Counted from the first letter of the stretch, positions 44,791 to 56,155 are shown. The stretch is DNA of 64,000 nt from Budorcas taxicolor (GCF_023091745.1 NC_068912.1:104835567-104899566); one strand, 5' to 3'. The notes: generated from the sequence alone by a model not told the origin. Numbers and translations are program-made.

Positions 44791-45839
44791 GGGTACTTGA
44801 AAGCATGTCCTCTTTGGATGGCATGAAAAGTCGAGATGATCATAAGAGAGAGGAGAAAATCCAGGAGAGACACAAGACCCCATCTCCAAATTTTAAAGGG
44901 CTGTCCTGTAACTATAGGAGCAGGTGGGATGGGAGGCACAAAACTGGGGTTGCTGGAAAGCAGGACTCTCAATGGTTGGGGAAACTGAGCCCCTTGCAAG
45001 GTGGTGAGCTCCCTGCCCCGTACAAGCACGCCCTGACCATATATCCCCACCTACCCAACCTGGGCAGGACTCCAGCCATAGCTAAAGGAGGCGTGTCAGG
45101 CCTGAGTGGTGGCTGCTCAGGGGCTCAAAGCAAAGCAGGTTGTTGTCGGGGGCGGGCTCCAAGGAGGAGGTGAGCTGCAGGGCTTCCTGGGGGATTATCA
45201 GGAGCAAGGATCTCTGGGCAGAGACATGGGTCTGTCTGCTGAAACTTGCTCAGAGCAGCTTCTGGGCTTCCTGGTCAGATAATTGCAAACAAAATAGACC
45301 GGGGACTGGGCAGCAGCTACAAACCCCTCTTATATAAGAGAAAGGCCTGGGATGGGGCATGCAGGAGCAGGCAGCAGGGCCCTGAGTCATACAAGGAACC
45401 AGTCCCGTTCAGAACAGCTAAGATTCTGGCCTCAGAAGCTTTCTCAGTGATGATGCTGGTGGCTTTGCTTTTCTCTGGCCGCAGGCTTCCCATTTGCAAA
45501 CTGAGAACCCACTGGACATCCACTCTGTACCTGGCCAGCACTGGGGAGAAGGAGGCATTGACACTACCTCCCAGACACCCAGGAAGGAGGGCACACTCTG
45601 TACCCAGTGGCACCAACTGACACACACTGGTTCAGACCCAGGGTCAGGGAAAGACAGTGGAGGTCGGGGGATCAGCAGAGTACTTCCAGAGAGAAGGTGG
45701 AAGATCCATGCTTTAAGCTCTTTCTCTGCCCCTGTTAAGGAAACCCTGACCACCCAGAAGAGACTGGAAGATGGTAAGAAGAATCTAGCCGCAACTGGCC
45801 AGCAGTACCTGGGACTCAGGTGCCTGGGTTACCTAGGGG

Positions 45840-46030
45840 AGTGCACATTTATGTCCATTTGTATTATGCTGCAATGTACATATATATATGCAAATCACAT
45901 ATTTGTGTGTTTGTATATGTGAATCTCTATACTCCTCTGTGTGTGTTTGCTTCTAACTAGGTTTAATTCCAACTCTATGTGCCCATGCATGTGTGTGTGC
46001 CCTTGTGCGTGTGCGTTTCTAGGTATACAC
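45840..46030. repeat. TA/TG-rich tract
   Basis: It contains 'gtacatatatatatgcaaat', 'atttgtgtgtttgtatatgt' and 'gcatgtgtgtgtgcccttgt', a degenerate alternating purine-pyrimidine tract and probably an old compound microsatellite. Confidence 0.6.
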
Positions 46031-46054
46031 AGGAGTCCAAGTGATTACATAAGT

Positions 46055-46330
46055 TATATACATTTATTCATTCCAGATATTTATAGAGTGCCTATTATAT
46101 GCTACGTGTTGTCCTAGGGCTGAGAATACAGAGTAAGAAATTCAAGGTCTCTTTCCTCATGTAGCTTACCTGCAGCATAAAAGATAAGCAATAAATGAGG
46201 GAATAAACAAATGAATAAATAATCGCAGATTGTGATCACTTACATGAAAGGGACAAAAAGCAGGATAATTAGAGAGTGACTTGACTTTACATAAAGAGGT
46301 TAGGAAAGACTGCTTGGAAATATAGAAACT
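46055..46330 (-). repeat. L2 3' end, antisense
   Basis: 'tattcattccagatatttat', 'agagtgcctattatatgcta', 'ttcctcatgtagcttacctg', 'gaaagactgcttgg' are the L2 3' end read backwards. Confidence 0.7.
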
Positions 46331-46621
46331 CAGGCCTCAAGCAAGACCTCCTAATTCAGAATCTGCATTTTTAACAAGGTCCTTAGAGGATCTGCATGCA
46401 CACCAGAGATTAGGAAACTCATTAACATACACGTGACGTGGAGGGACAAAGGGAGCAGAGGCAAATGCTTCAGGTCTCCTTCCGCTGCTCGCCGTGAGAT
46501 AATAGTTGGGGTTGATTGATCAGTTTCCTTCTTCCCTGGGCAGAATTCTTTACCCACAAAAATCACCCAAGGATCTGAAACCCTGGAGGCCCCGCCCAAC
46601 TAAGGCTACCGCAGTCTTCAG

Positions 46622-46752
46622 CTGTTCAGTCCTGTCCGACTCTTTGTGGCCCCATGGACTTCAGGAAGCCAGGCTTACCGTGTTTCACTGTCATCTCTGT
46701 CTTTCTCTATCTCCTGGAATTTGCTCACACTCATGTCCATTGAATCAGTGGT
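46622..46752 (-). mobile_element. Very short BovB 3' end with target-site duplication
   Basis: Only about 131 bp of BovB terminus ('ctgttcagtcctgtccgact' to 'gtccattgaatcagtg') lie between exact 11-bp copies of GCAGTCTTCAG at 46611-46621 and 46753-46763. It is an extremely 5'-truncated but clean insertion. Confidence 0.85.
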
Positions 46753-47296
46753 GCAGTCTTCAGTTAACTTTTAGCCTAAGACATTTTCCACCTCTGTTAC
46801 TCACTGCCCCCACTGAGAATCAGAAAGCTGATTTCCCCATGACAGAATCAGTAACTCCAGTCACACCAAAACCCCCTTTTCTACTTGCTTGCCCAAAGAC
46901 ATAAGGAGACTTCAGTGGTCAGCTGGCATTCTTAACTCCCACTTGAATGCAAATATTCTTGCATCCTCTAGTGGAAACGTTCCTTCCTTGGGCACCAAAA
47001 CTTCTGACCCCAAGTCTGAGGGGCAGGTCATTAGGCGGGATTGTGGGCTCTGCCACTGCTGTTTCTGCTGCTCGACCCCTGACCCTGTATTCTAGCTCTG
47101 GGAGAAATAGTACCATGTATAGCCAGCTGATTAAGAGTGAATATAGCACCTTATAGGATGCCCTGTCCCCACCACCAACATCACAGTGTCTCTTAATTCC
47201 CTTTGGCTCTGGAACCAAGATTTTCATTAGGTCATTTCATAATTTTATAGGTCCATTGATTTCTTGCTACTGGGGTACGCGGGATGACCAATGGAT

Positions 47297-47959
47297 CTAA
47301 TTATCTTCAGTCCATGGGCTTACTCCTCTCCCTGTAAAATGGATTTCTTGATCTTCAGCAACGTTGTACAGGATATCAAGACAGTGGATGAGGTGTTCAC
47401 AGAGTCTGCAGATGGTTCTGCTAGAAGAATCATGGCAGGCAGGGGAAGCAAATCCAAATCCACAGTAAGTAGCTGTTCCAATGAAGAAAAATTGCTGTTC
47501 CTGCCATGAAGGAAAGAATCTGAGGTCATCTCCCCACCACCAGGTGACATCCACAGCTGCTTTGTCACTGAGTCCATTGAGCAAGCCCTGGGGTGACCAG
47601 GAAAAGACACTAACAGGCATCCACAAGGAGGTCATCTTGACCACCCGTTTCTTAAAGCCCTTTCTTCCAGGGTCTTCAAGCTGCGTTATAGGACACAAGT
47701 AAACTCGTGACGTTGGATCCATTCTGAGGGTCCAATCACATGCCTTTTCTCCAAGCTTCTCTTTCACCAACCCTTCAGTCCTGTCTCTTCCCAATCCCTG
47801 TCCCTCTGACCGAATCATTAGCCACTTCCCATAAATCACTGTAGAACGTAAGCCTCTGTTCTTCCAGACCAAGACAGTGAGACACACCAAAGTGCTGCTC
47901 GCTGGGCGGGATTTCTCTATTCTGTCCTCAGGGATACCTCTAAACGGGGCTGTAATCAC
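47297..47959 (-). pseudogene. Integrase-region remnant of a retroviral pol gene
   Basis: This - strand frame of 220 codons is the longest open frame in the window and is not low-complexity. Its last third has the layout of a class I (gammaretrovirus-like) integrase core: an Asp at residue 137 in a hydrophobic strand followed by Trp residues, a Gly-Phe-Gly-Phe aromatic strand at 167-170, then a helix and a second Asp at 203 beside Glu202 and Gln204. The 66-residue spacing fits retroviral integrases. The frame closes before the third catalytic Glu would be expected, so the enzyme is broken. Residue-level calls rest on pattern recognition, not alignment. Confidence 0.6.
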
Positions 47960-48835
47960 ACCGCATCACACTCTACCAGCATAACATGCAGAGCCTTTTG
48001 TTAAGCAGGCTCAGAATGCTTTTCTCCTCCATACATTGGCTATAGGGAATTCCCGTGAGAGCGTTAAGTGTCACCTGAGAAAGATGTAGTATCCAGCAAG
48101 TGTGAGCCACCGCTTATGCAACATGCTTGTGCTTTCGGGACCTGCTTGGGTCCAGACCACTTCAGCATCTCCACTGGAGGCGGGAGCACTGTTGGGTGTG
48201 ATCAATTTGGTGGGTAGGTGGAGCTGATAGCTCGGCAGCTCTCGTGGACTAAACGATTGCATCACTGTCTATGGTCAGGTGATTAGCCTCTGTCAGAGCC
48301 AAGGGGCAAGCCAAGAGTCGTTTCTCAAGAGGTGAACATTTGCCAGAGAGGCATGGTCTTGCTCCAAAAACGAAGCGTCTCCAACCATGATGCTGCTCTC
48401 TGGTCTTGCCAAAAGACTCCATGCAGCATCTCGATCTGCCTCAAACTTTCAGTACCTTTGAATCTAGTGCGTTACAAAGACTTGGCTTGAAGTCTTAACC
48501 AGCTCAGATCCCATTTAAAGCCAACAGCTTTTTTGCTCACGCAGGAGCTGGCTTGAAGTAGTAGACACAAGTGTGGTAGACTCTAAAAATCCAAAGTAGC
48601 CCACCAGGTGATAAGTCCCTTTCTTAATGATCTGCGATGGAGAGTGTCACAGCCTATTCTTCACTTTGAAGGGGATATTCTGAATTTCCCAGGCTGATAT
48701 TTTCTCAGAAGCTTAATTGAGTTCCCTGTATTTTCTCAGACTATTTTTCCTTCACCATGCCCCTCCAAATACAATTGTATTTCAGGATACTTGTGATCTT
48801 CTGATCTCTGTGTCCTATGAATAAGATATCACCAG

Positions 48836-49787
48836 GACGTCTCTGGCAGTCCAGTGGTTAAGACTCTGTGCTTCCACTGCAGGGGGTACGGGTTCCATCC
48901 CTGGTTCAGTTCAGTTCAGTTCAGTTCAGTCGCTCAGTCGTGTCCAATTGCAGCACGCCTGGCCTCCCTGTCCATCACCAACTCCCAGAGTTCACTCAGA
49001 CTCACGTCCATTGAGTCAGTGATGCCATCCAGCCATCTCATCCTCGGTCGTCCCCTTCTCCTCCTGCCACTAATCCCTCCCAGCATCAGAGTCTTTTCCA
49101 ATGAGTCAACTCTTCGCATGAGGTGGAGAAAGTACTGGAGTTTCAGCTTTAGCATCATTCCTTCCAAAGAAATCCCAGGGCTGATCTCCTTCAGAATGGA
49201 CTGGTTGGATCTCCTTGCAGTCCAAGGGACTCTCAACAGTCTTTTCCAACACCACAGTTCAAAAGCATCAATTCTTTGGTGCTCATCCTTCTTCACAGTC
49301 CAACCCTGACATCCATACATGACCACTGGAAAAACCATAGCCTTGACTAGTTGGCAAAATAATGTCTCTGCTTTTTAATATGCTCTCTAGGTTGGTCATA
49401 ACTTTTCTTCCAAGGAGTAAGCGTCTTTTAATTTCATGGCTGCAATCACCATCTGCAGTGATTTTGGAGCCCCCCCCAAAAAAAGTCTGACACTGTTTCC
49501 ACTGTTTCTCCATCTATTTCCCATGGAGTTATGGGACCGGATGCCATGATCTTTGTTTTCTGAATGCTGAGCTTTAAGCCAACTTTTTCACTCTCCACTT
49601 TCACTTTCATCAAGAGGGTTTTTAGTTCCTCTTCACTTTCTGCCATAAGGGTGGTGTCATCTGCATATCTGAGGTGATCAATATTTCTCCCGGCAATCTT
49701 GATTCCAGCTTGTGTTTCTTCCAGTCCAGCGTTTCTCATGATGTACTCGGAAGTAAAATCCCACATGACGCACTGTGCAGCCAAAAG
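48836..49787 (+). mobile_element. CHR-type tRNA SINE split by BovB
   Basis: The left part (48836-48902: 'gtccagtggttaagactctg', 'ccactgcagggggtacgggt') and the right part (49749-49787: 'gtaaaatcccacatgacgca', 'ctgtgcagccaaaag') form one sense CHR-type SINE. ATCACCAG flanks the whole at about 48828-48835 and 49786-49793. BovB fills the middle. Confidence 0.88.
48903..49748 (-). mobile_element. BovB LINE, 5'-truncated, with reverse-transcriptase remnant
   Basis: About 846 bp of BovB 3' end on the - strand, starting with five 'ttcag' units at its terminus (48903 onward). A frame at 49446-49784 carries the Tyr-Ala-Asp-Asp catalytic box, and a second frame (48934-49338) carries the C-terminal 'YGCQGWTVKK'-type region. 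A run of C and A near 49475-49485 shifts the frame between them. The first residues of the upper frame are SINE-derived. Confidence 0.94.
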
Positions 49788-50434
49788 ATCACCAGTGTTC
49801 TAGATGAATGATGGAATGACTGACGTCCCTATGAACTAGCTCATTAGAGGGCCAGACATGGGATTAGAGTTGGCACAGCCATGGCAAAGCAGACAGTGCA
49901 CCGCTGTCCCTGCCGCGAGAAGTCTACACGCTTCTGACGTCCTCCGACCACCACAGAGGAGCGCAAGTATCCTCTGAGTGTCAGGTTTGCATTAAGTTGT
50001 TACAGCCACAAAACCGTATTTGAAGCATCATGGAACTATAACTGGAGTTACCAATATATGTTAATGATAACAATCCCATGTTCATTTTTAAGACTTATCT
50101 ATCTTATGCATTGGTCAAACTAGAAAATTTTGACCTTAGCTTTAAGCTTTGCGGTCCCACCAAAGAAGTGTCATTGCACTGACTTACTATTTTGATGTTG
50201 TTTGAAAACCTACAGCGGTTTTCACTTAGGTTCTATGGGTCAGGGAACCAGTGTAGTAAACCTGCCAATTCTGGGGTTATCTATTCTAACTATACACTTA
50301 GAATCTCGGTAAATAACCACAGATAGTACTGCTGTGTGCTATGGAAGAGGCTCAGATCAATGTTCCATTTATCATCTGATCCAAATAAATCCCTAATCTA
50401 ATCAGGTCAGTCTCAGGGGTAACTGATTTCTTTA

Positions 50435-50552
50435 GAAATACTGGAGTGGGTTACCATTTCCTTCTCCAGGGGATCTTCCCGACCCAGGGATTGAACCTGG
50501 GTCTCCTGCACTGGAGGCAGAAGCTTTAACCTCTGAGCCACGAGGGAAGCCC
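50435..50552 (-). mobile_element. Partial Bov-tA SINE
   Basis: Antisense: 'gaaatactggagtgggttac', 'ccaggggatcttcccgaccc', head to 'gagccacgagggaagcc'. The distal half of the Bov-A body is missing. Confidence 0.92.
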
Positions 50553-51775
50553 CTTCTTTCAGGGCTAGTATCTACTAATTCTCAAAATATCTAGGGTCTT
50601 TGCCTGTACTCTGTTACCTTGAAACATGACCACATATCCCTTTGGGGAAGGACAAGAGAAGTTTTAAGGAATTAAATTATTATCCAATGTGTTATTACAT
50701 CATGTTTCTTCAAGGGGGTCCCCTCCTCTTTTATACAACAGACTGTTTCTGCTTATTGACTAGGGGAGGTTCTGAAAATTTTTCATTGTGATAGTTCAAC
50801 TTATTTTCTACTCATAAGATGCACATCTATTTTATTATATGAACCAATATAGGACTTTTGTGGGCTCTCCACCTCTTCTGGCCTTAAACCCATGATCATT
50901 AACCATGTCCAAAAAACAAAGAGTGCCTTGTTGTTTGAACCATTCTAATCACCACAAGGCTCTGCTCACTATGCTGGTCACCGCACACCCAGCCTCTAAC
51001 CTCGAAGTTACCACATGGTCTCTGCCACACTACGATCCTCCCATTTCCATTGACACCAGGGGCCCATTCAGCTATGGCAGGCTCTGCCAGGATGCCCAGC
51101 TCACAGAGCACAGCCATTGGAGGGGTTTTTCAAAGGGGTTGGCACTTCCTTCATCAGTGTCTTTCCCCCAAGGTCTTGCTGAAGGGAGTCCTTCTAGGCT
51201 TTCTTAAGGAGTCAAAGTTTAGAGGACTCTTCTTTCTTCTGAATTCCTTACATCAAGAAATTCTTTCAGCTCCTAAAACCAGAACATTGAATCCAGAGCT
51301 CAGCAACATCAGGAAATTCATCCAGATTGAGAACGCATCCCCACATATATTCCCTAGAAATTGGCCAAGATACATTAGCAAAGTCTAATGTCAGGGAGTA
51401 AACTCTCTCTGCTAAGGTTTGCCTTTGTAATTTGTCCCCAGGAACATACTGGAATCTGATCTAGTCATAAGCCTGGGGGACTGTGAGGAATGTTGGTTTC
51501 CCTTTGTAAGGTAACACCCTTAGGCAAGGAGTCTTTAACTAAGGCCAGTCTTGTCTACCAGGGGAGCAGGGCCAATTTGGCCAACATGGTGGGCTTCCTG
51601 GGGTTCAGGAGTCTGGATTGTTGAGTCTGTCTTTCTCGGGCTTAGCTCCATTTTGATTCTCAATTCTCACCTTTTTTGGATTAATTTTTTCAATTTTATG
51701 GAAGAACCCTGCAAAGGTTGAGGATTCAACCATTAGACTTCAGCAACTACCAGAACAAACCTTTCCAGGTGTGTG

Positions 51776-52190
51776 CATTCTCAGTCACTTTAGACATGTC
51801 CGACTCTTTGCAACCCTGTGGACTGCAGCCCGCCAGACTCCTTTGTCCATGGGATTTTCCAAGTAATAACACTAGAGTGGGTTCCCATGCCCTCCTCCAG
51901 GGGATCTTCCCGACCCAGAGACTGAACCCACATCTCCTGCGTCTCCTCCACTGCAGGTGGATTCTTTACCTGTTGAGCCACTAGGAAAGTCCTGGTGTCT
52001 CAGGTGAAGAATCTGGCTGTAATGCAGGAAACCCAGGTTGCAGGTCAGAAAGATCCCTTGGAGAAGGGAATGGCTACCCACTCCAGTATTACTGCCTGGA
52101 GACTTCCATGGACAGTGGAGCCTGGTGGGCTACAATCCTTGGGATCACAAAGAGTCGGACACGACTGAGCAACTAACACTTTTCACTTTC
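51776..52190. mobile_element. Head-to-head inverted pair of Bov-tA SINEs
   Basis: An antisense copy (51776-51992, ending with the head 'gttgagccactaggaaagtc') abuts a sense copy (51993-52190, 'tggtgtctcaggtgaagaat' to 'taacacttttcactttc'). One duplication with a single difference, ACCAGAACARACC, flanks the pair at 51749-51761 and 52191-52203. Confidence 0.9.
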
Positions 52191-52607
52191 ACCAGAACAG
52201 ACCAGCCCTGCCTCAATAAAAGATGAAACTCTTTCTCAGTCATAGAAAGTTCCTGAATTTCAGTCCATGCCTTCAACCAAGGCTCTAGGGACTTTTGTTC
52301 ATTATTTTCTTTCCTTAAGCTATCCAGTGCCATTAAAAACAAACATTCCACCCCACAGTCCTCAAATTCCTCCTGCCCTTTATTCTTCTCTGCGGCACAG
52401 GTCGTCTAAGCCCCTGATGGCTTGCCTTCCATGGGTACTTCATTTTAGATAACCACAAGGGACACTTTAATTAGCTGTTTCAGCACGAGGGACCATGGGC
52501 TTCTGGGTCTCCTCCTTTTGTGCTAGCTGTTGTCTCCCAGCCTTCAGCCCTAACTAGGGCAGGTGCCAATCCTAGATTCCCAGGATTCCCTCAGGGTCTG
52601 TGCCTGC

Positions 52608-52625
52608 ATCCCAATTATGGCACCA
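52608..52625 (-). other. Retroviral primer-binding-site-like motif
   Basis: On the - strand the 18 bases begin TGGTGCC and end GGGAT. They match a tRNA-His-type primer site at about 14 of 18 positions, differing mostly by transitions. The position, upstream of the retrovirus-like block in its own orientation, is right. No LTR ending in CA is seen just before it, so this may be chance. Confidence 0.3.
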
Positions 52626-52904
52626 AGATTTTTACTAATCAGGGTACTTGTTTGCAAACAACAGAGAGAAATTCTGTTTGACATACACTGAAAATACACT
52701 TATCACACAGGCATCAGGATGTTCCTCAAGCCTGTGCAGAAGCCAGAGACGACCAGGCAGGATCCAGAGAGACACAGATGAGGTCTTGCCACAGGAATGA
52801 TGCCCCAGGAGCTGCTCCGGGGGTGTCGCCGCCAACATCTTATCCCACCACAATGATCCTCAGTGACCCTGCACCTTAGGCCACTCTTTCGGTTGGGCAG
52901 TCGA

Positions 52905-52935
52905 GAGTGTGTGTGTGAGTGTGTGTGTGTGTGCA
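52905..52935 (+). repeat. (GT)n microsatellite, short
   Basis: 'gtgtgtgtgtgagtgtgtgt' with one GA interruption. Confidence 0.85.
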
Positions 52936-53049
52936 GCAGCATGCATGCAGGTAGGAAGCAGAGGAGGACCAGAAAGTAGCTCTCTTATGGGATTTGTGGG
53001 GTAATTAGCACTAAATTAGACGTGACCTATGCCAGGCTGAAATCCCATC

Positions 53050-53150
53050 TCTATCATCAACTTGACCCAGTTGTGTTGTCTTGAGCAACTCTCTGACCAT
53101 CTCTGGATGGGCCTCAGTTTCATCATCTGGAAAATGGGAACAATATCCAT
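53050..53150 (+). repeat. MIR fragment
   Basis: Sense MIR: 'gttgtcttgagcaactctct', 'gggcctcagtttcatcatct', 'ggaaaatggg'. Confidence 0.7.
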
Positions 53151-53267
53151 TCTTCCAGCCTCACGTTTTGTGCTCCCACACCCCCCTTTTCTCATGGATA
53201 GGGCTTAGTTCAATGTATAATGAGACATTTATTTGTGAAGGTACCACTAATGTTCCTCCAGTAGACG

Positions 53268-53463
53268 GTGAAAGTGAAGTCGCTCAGTCGTGTCCGACTC
53301 TTTGCGACCCCGTGGACTGTAGCCTACCAGGCTCCTCTGTCCATGAGATTCTCCAGGCAAGAATACTGGAATGGGTTGCCATTTCCTTCTCCAGGGGATC
53401 TTCCCGACCCAGGGATCGAACCCGGGTCTCCTGCATTGGAGTCAGACGCTTTAACCTCTGATG
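53268..53463 (-). mobile_element. Bov-tA SINE
   Basis: Antisense, well preserved: 'gtgaaagtgaagtcgctcag', 'caggcaagaatactggaatg', head 'gggatcgaacccgggtctcc' to 'gctttaacctctgatgg'. The last ~15 bp of the head are absent. Confidence 0.95.
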
Positions 53464-53662
53464 GTAGGCTCTGTGAAGTCAAGGACTTCATCTACCTGCT
53501 TAGTGCTGTTTCCCCAGCACCTAGAAAATTGCATGAAATGGAGCATGGGCCCAAGAAATATTTGAATGAAAGACTAAATAAGGTAAAGGATCAGGAAGGG
53601 GCTTTGTAAATCGTCAAGGGCCGCACATGTGTAAGTGTTGGTGCTTTGGAGCCAGAGACCTT

Positions 53663-53976
53663 GAAAGTGAAAGTCACTCAGTCATGTCTGACTCTTTGTG
53701 ACCCCATGAACTATAGTCCGTGGAATTCTCCAGGCCAGAATACTGGAGTGGGTAGCCTTTCTCTTCTCCAGGAGATCTTCCCAACCCAGGGATAGAACCC
53801 AGGTCTCCTGCATTGCAGGCGGATTCTTTACCGGCTGAGCCACCAGGGAAGCCCAAGAATACTGGAGTGGGTAGCCTATCCCTTCTCCAGCGGATCTTCC
53901 TGACCCAGTAATCGAACCGGGGTCTCCTGCATTGCAGGCAGATTCTTTACCAACTGAGCTATCAGGGAAGCCCTAG
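53663..53976 (-). mobile_element. Double-headed Bov-tA SINE
   Basis: Antisense copy of the two-head structure. The Bov-A body and inner head (to 'gagccaccagggaagcccaa') are followed by 'gaatactggagtgggtagcc' and a second head ('gggtctcctgcattgcaggc' to 'gctatcagggaagccct'). An exact 9-bp duplication, AGAGACCTT, flanks it at 53654-53662 and 53977-53985. Confidence 0.94.
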
Positions 53977-55094
53977 AGAGACCTTAATTATCACTATTAT
54001 TGTTTTTGTTATAACCCTTGAGTTATATATATTCAGACACACAGAATTATTTTTAGTGCAATAAATGTACCATTCTCTCTCTGTCCCTGCCTGAGATGCT
54101 CTTTCCCTTTCTCTCCCCCTACTCTTGTGTCTTCTTTTCCCCTACACTCAGGGGAAGTCGCCCAGTGTCCCCATGAGTCCCCGCCATCACCTGCACACCA
54201 GCCTCAGCAGGGGCCCACTGCACTAAGACTGTCTGGGTGTCGTCTGCCCCACCCCCTGCCTCCAGCTACTCCGGGTCTTACTCCAGGGCTGCAGTTACAC
54301 CTCCTCGTCTGGAACCTTGGGACCTGACCCAAGACCCAGCCTATAGTGGAGGTTTAGGAAACAAATGGATAAACGAATGACTGTTTTCAAAATTATAAAA
54401 CCAATCTCTGTCTTTGCTTGAGGACAGAGGGAAGAAATGACCTAAACCCACAGAAAGAGGCACTAAAATTAGACCCTAACAGAAACTTCCCCAGTCATGT
54501 TATTTACTAAGCCATACAGGGGAGAGACAGAGACAAGGGAGGCTTTCCTTCCTCCTGGGGAAAAGCGAAGGGCTAGGGAGGGGAAGTGAGACCCTTGGGA
54601 AAGTATATCTCCATTGACAGGGAGCTCATTACTTGTTGAAACAGCCTCCTCCATTACCAGCTTCCTTCAGCAACCAGAGTCCACTCGGTCCTCATGCTTC
54701 TGATTCCCACCCCTCACCTCTCCCCCATCCCCTCTCTCAGGAGGGTGTGATTTTGCAGAGCTGGCAGTCAGGAAGCCTGCCACCACTCCCAAAAGAAGAC
54801 AGACCTTCCTAATGGCAGTGGAGCAGGCTAACTCAGTAGGTAATCAACTCCTCGATGGTGGAAATGGGTATAGACCTGACAAGAGGTCTGCCTTGTAACG
54901 CAACCACACTTACGGGAGCACTTTGAGGTGAACCTTCTCTCTTGTCCATTTGTGCTGGGTTTTGAAACCGTTTTTCCAGGTAAAAGCTGAAGGAAGGGCA
55001 TTCAAGACAGAAGGAATGGCACGTATGGAAGCACAGAGATGGAAAACAGCCCCCATGTTTGCAAAAAAGACAAATCAGCTTGACTTTCAAGGCC

Positions 55095-55400
55095 GGAATG
55101 TGGGGCCCCAATATTTACTGAGCACAGACTCTACACAGACGTGGGGGTAGGACCTGGAGAGATACTGCAAATAAGACAAACACACAGTCTCCACTCTCAT
55201 GGAATTTATAATCTAGTGGGGGGAGCAGACAAGAAACAGACAAATAAGTGTGGGGAGTCTTTTCAGATGGTTCCACATGCTGTTAAGAGAAACCAGGGGA
55301 CACAGAGGAGAATGACTGGTGATTGGGGAGCATCTCTCAGAGCAAGTGATATGTGAGCTGAGATCTGAAAGTGGCAAAGAGATAGTCATGCAAAGAGCAG
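55095..55400 (-). repeat. L2 3' end, antisense
   Basis: 'caatatttactgagcacaga', 'ctcatggaatttataatcta', 'gtggggggagcagacaagaa' are typical of the L2 3' end read backwards. Confidence 0.7.
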
Positions 55401-56155
55401 GCTGAAGAAGTTCCTAGCTAGAGGCCAGCAAGTGCAAAGGCCCTGAGGCAGGGACAAACTTGGAATTACAGAGAAACACAGGAGGCCAGCGTGGCTGAAG
55501 AGTAGGGGGAGAGTACCTGGTACTCTCCTGGTCTCACCTGCCCCAATCTCTCCCTTCTGCTTGGACACTGGGCCTCCAAGGCCAGCTGAGTGTTCAGAGT
55601 GAGACACTCACTGCCTGCTCCCCAGTCCCCACTGCTTCAGGATCCTGGTTCATTCTGGCAGCAAGCCTCTGCCCATCTCAGTCAGCTCTGCAAACTCAGC
55701 CTGCTGCATCCAGCATAAGCAGCCCAGCATCTCAGCCCCTCCTCCCCCAGCCAAGAGCCCAGCACCCACTCCAACCTCAACCCAGAAGCCAGGGTTCTAG
55801 TCTGGTCCAAAAGGGCTCCAGTCACCAAGCTGGACAGCCCTTTAGACCCAAACCAACCGAGGAGCCAGCTCTGGGGGACAGTGCGTGGGGCAGGGGGGTG
55901 TCAGGAGCGGCACATGGCTCGGAGATGGCAGAGCCAGACACAAGATCCCAGACTAGATAGAGCTGGGAACGAGGAGGGGGGCTGGGCTCGGCGTTCCTGG
56001 GTGGTGATGCCATCTCTCCGGCAATGGAGGGCGGCAGGCAGGAGCCTCCCATTCCCCCAGAGGACTCGTCCTCCCTGCTATCTGATGAGGGAGCTGTCGG
56101 TTACAGGAAGGCAAGACTGTTCACAGGACAGCTCCAGGGAGCAGGAAATTAACCC
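55401..56155. other. Intergenic stretch, nothing recognised beyond an L2-like tail
   Basis: 'ctagaggccagcaagtgcaa' continues the L2. The rest is unique GC-rich sequence without exon signals. Confidence 0.45.

Larger units (their letters stand above)
46900..52625 (-). mobile_element. Decayed endogenous-retrovirus-like internal region (candidate)
   Basis: A - strand block of sequence unlike its neighbours. An integrase-like open frame lies at 47297-47959. More distant pol- and gag-sized sequence lies at higher coordinates, and a tRNA-primer-site-like motif is at 52608-52625. It is interrupted by a CHR SINE holding a BovB (48836-49787), a partial Bov-tA (50435-50552) and an inverted SINE pair (51776-52190). 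Removing these leaves about 4.2 kb between the primer-site-like motif and the end of the block, somewhat short for gag-pol. I could not define long terminal repeats, and most of the frame is broken by stops. Only the integrase part is well supported. Confidence 0.4.

Noticed and set aside
52626..53000. 5' LTR for the retrovirus-like block
   Set aside because: No matching second copy, no TG...CA ends and no clear poly(A)/TATA layout were found.
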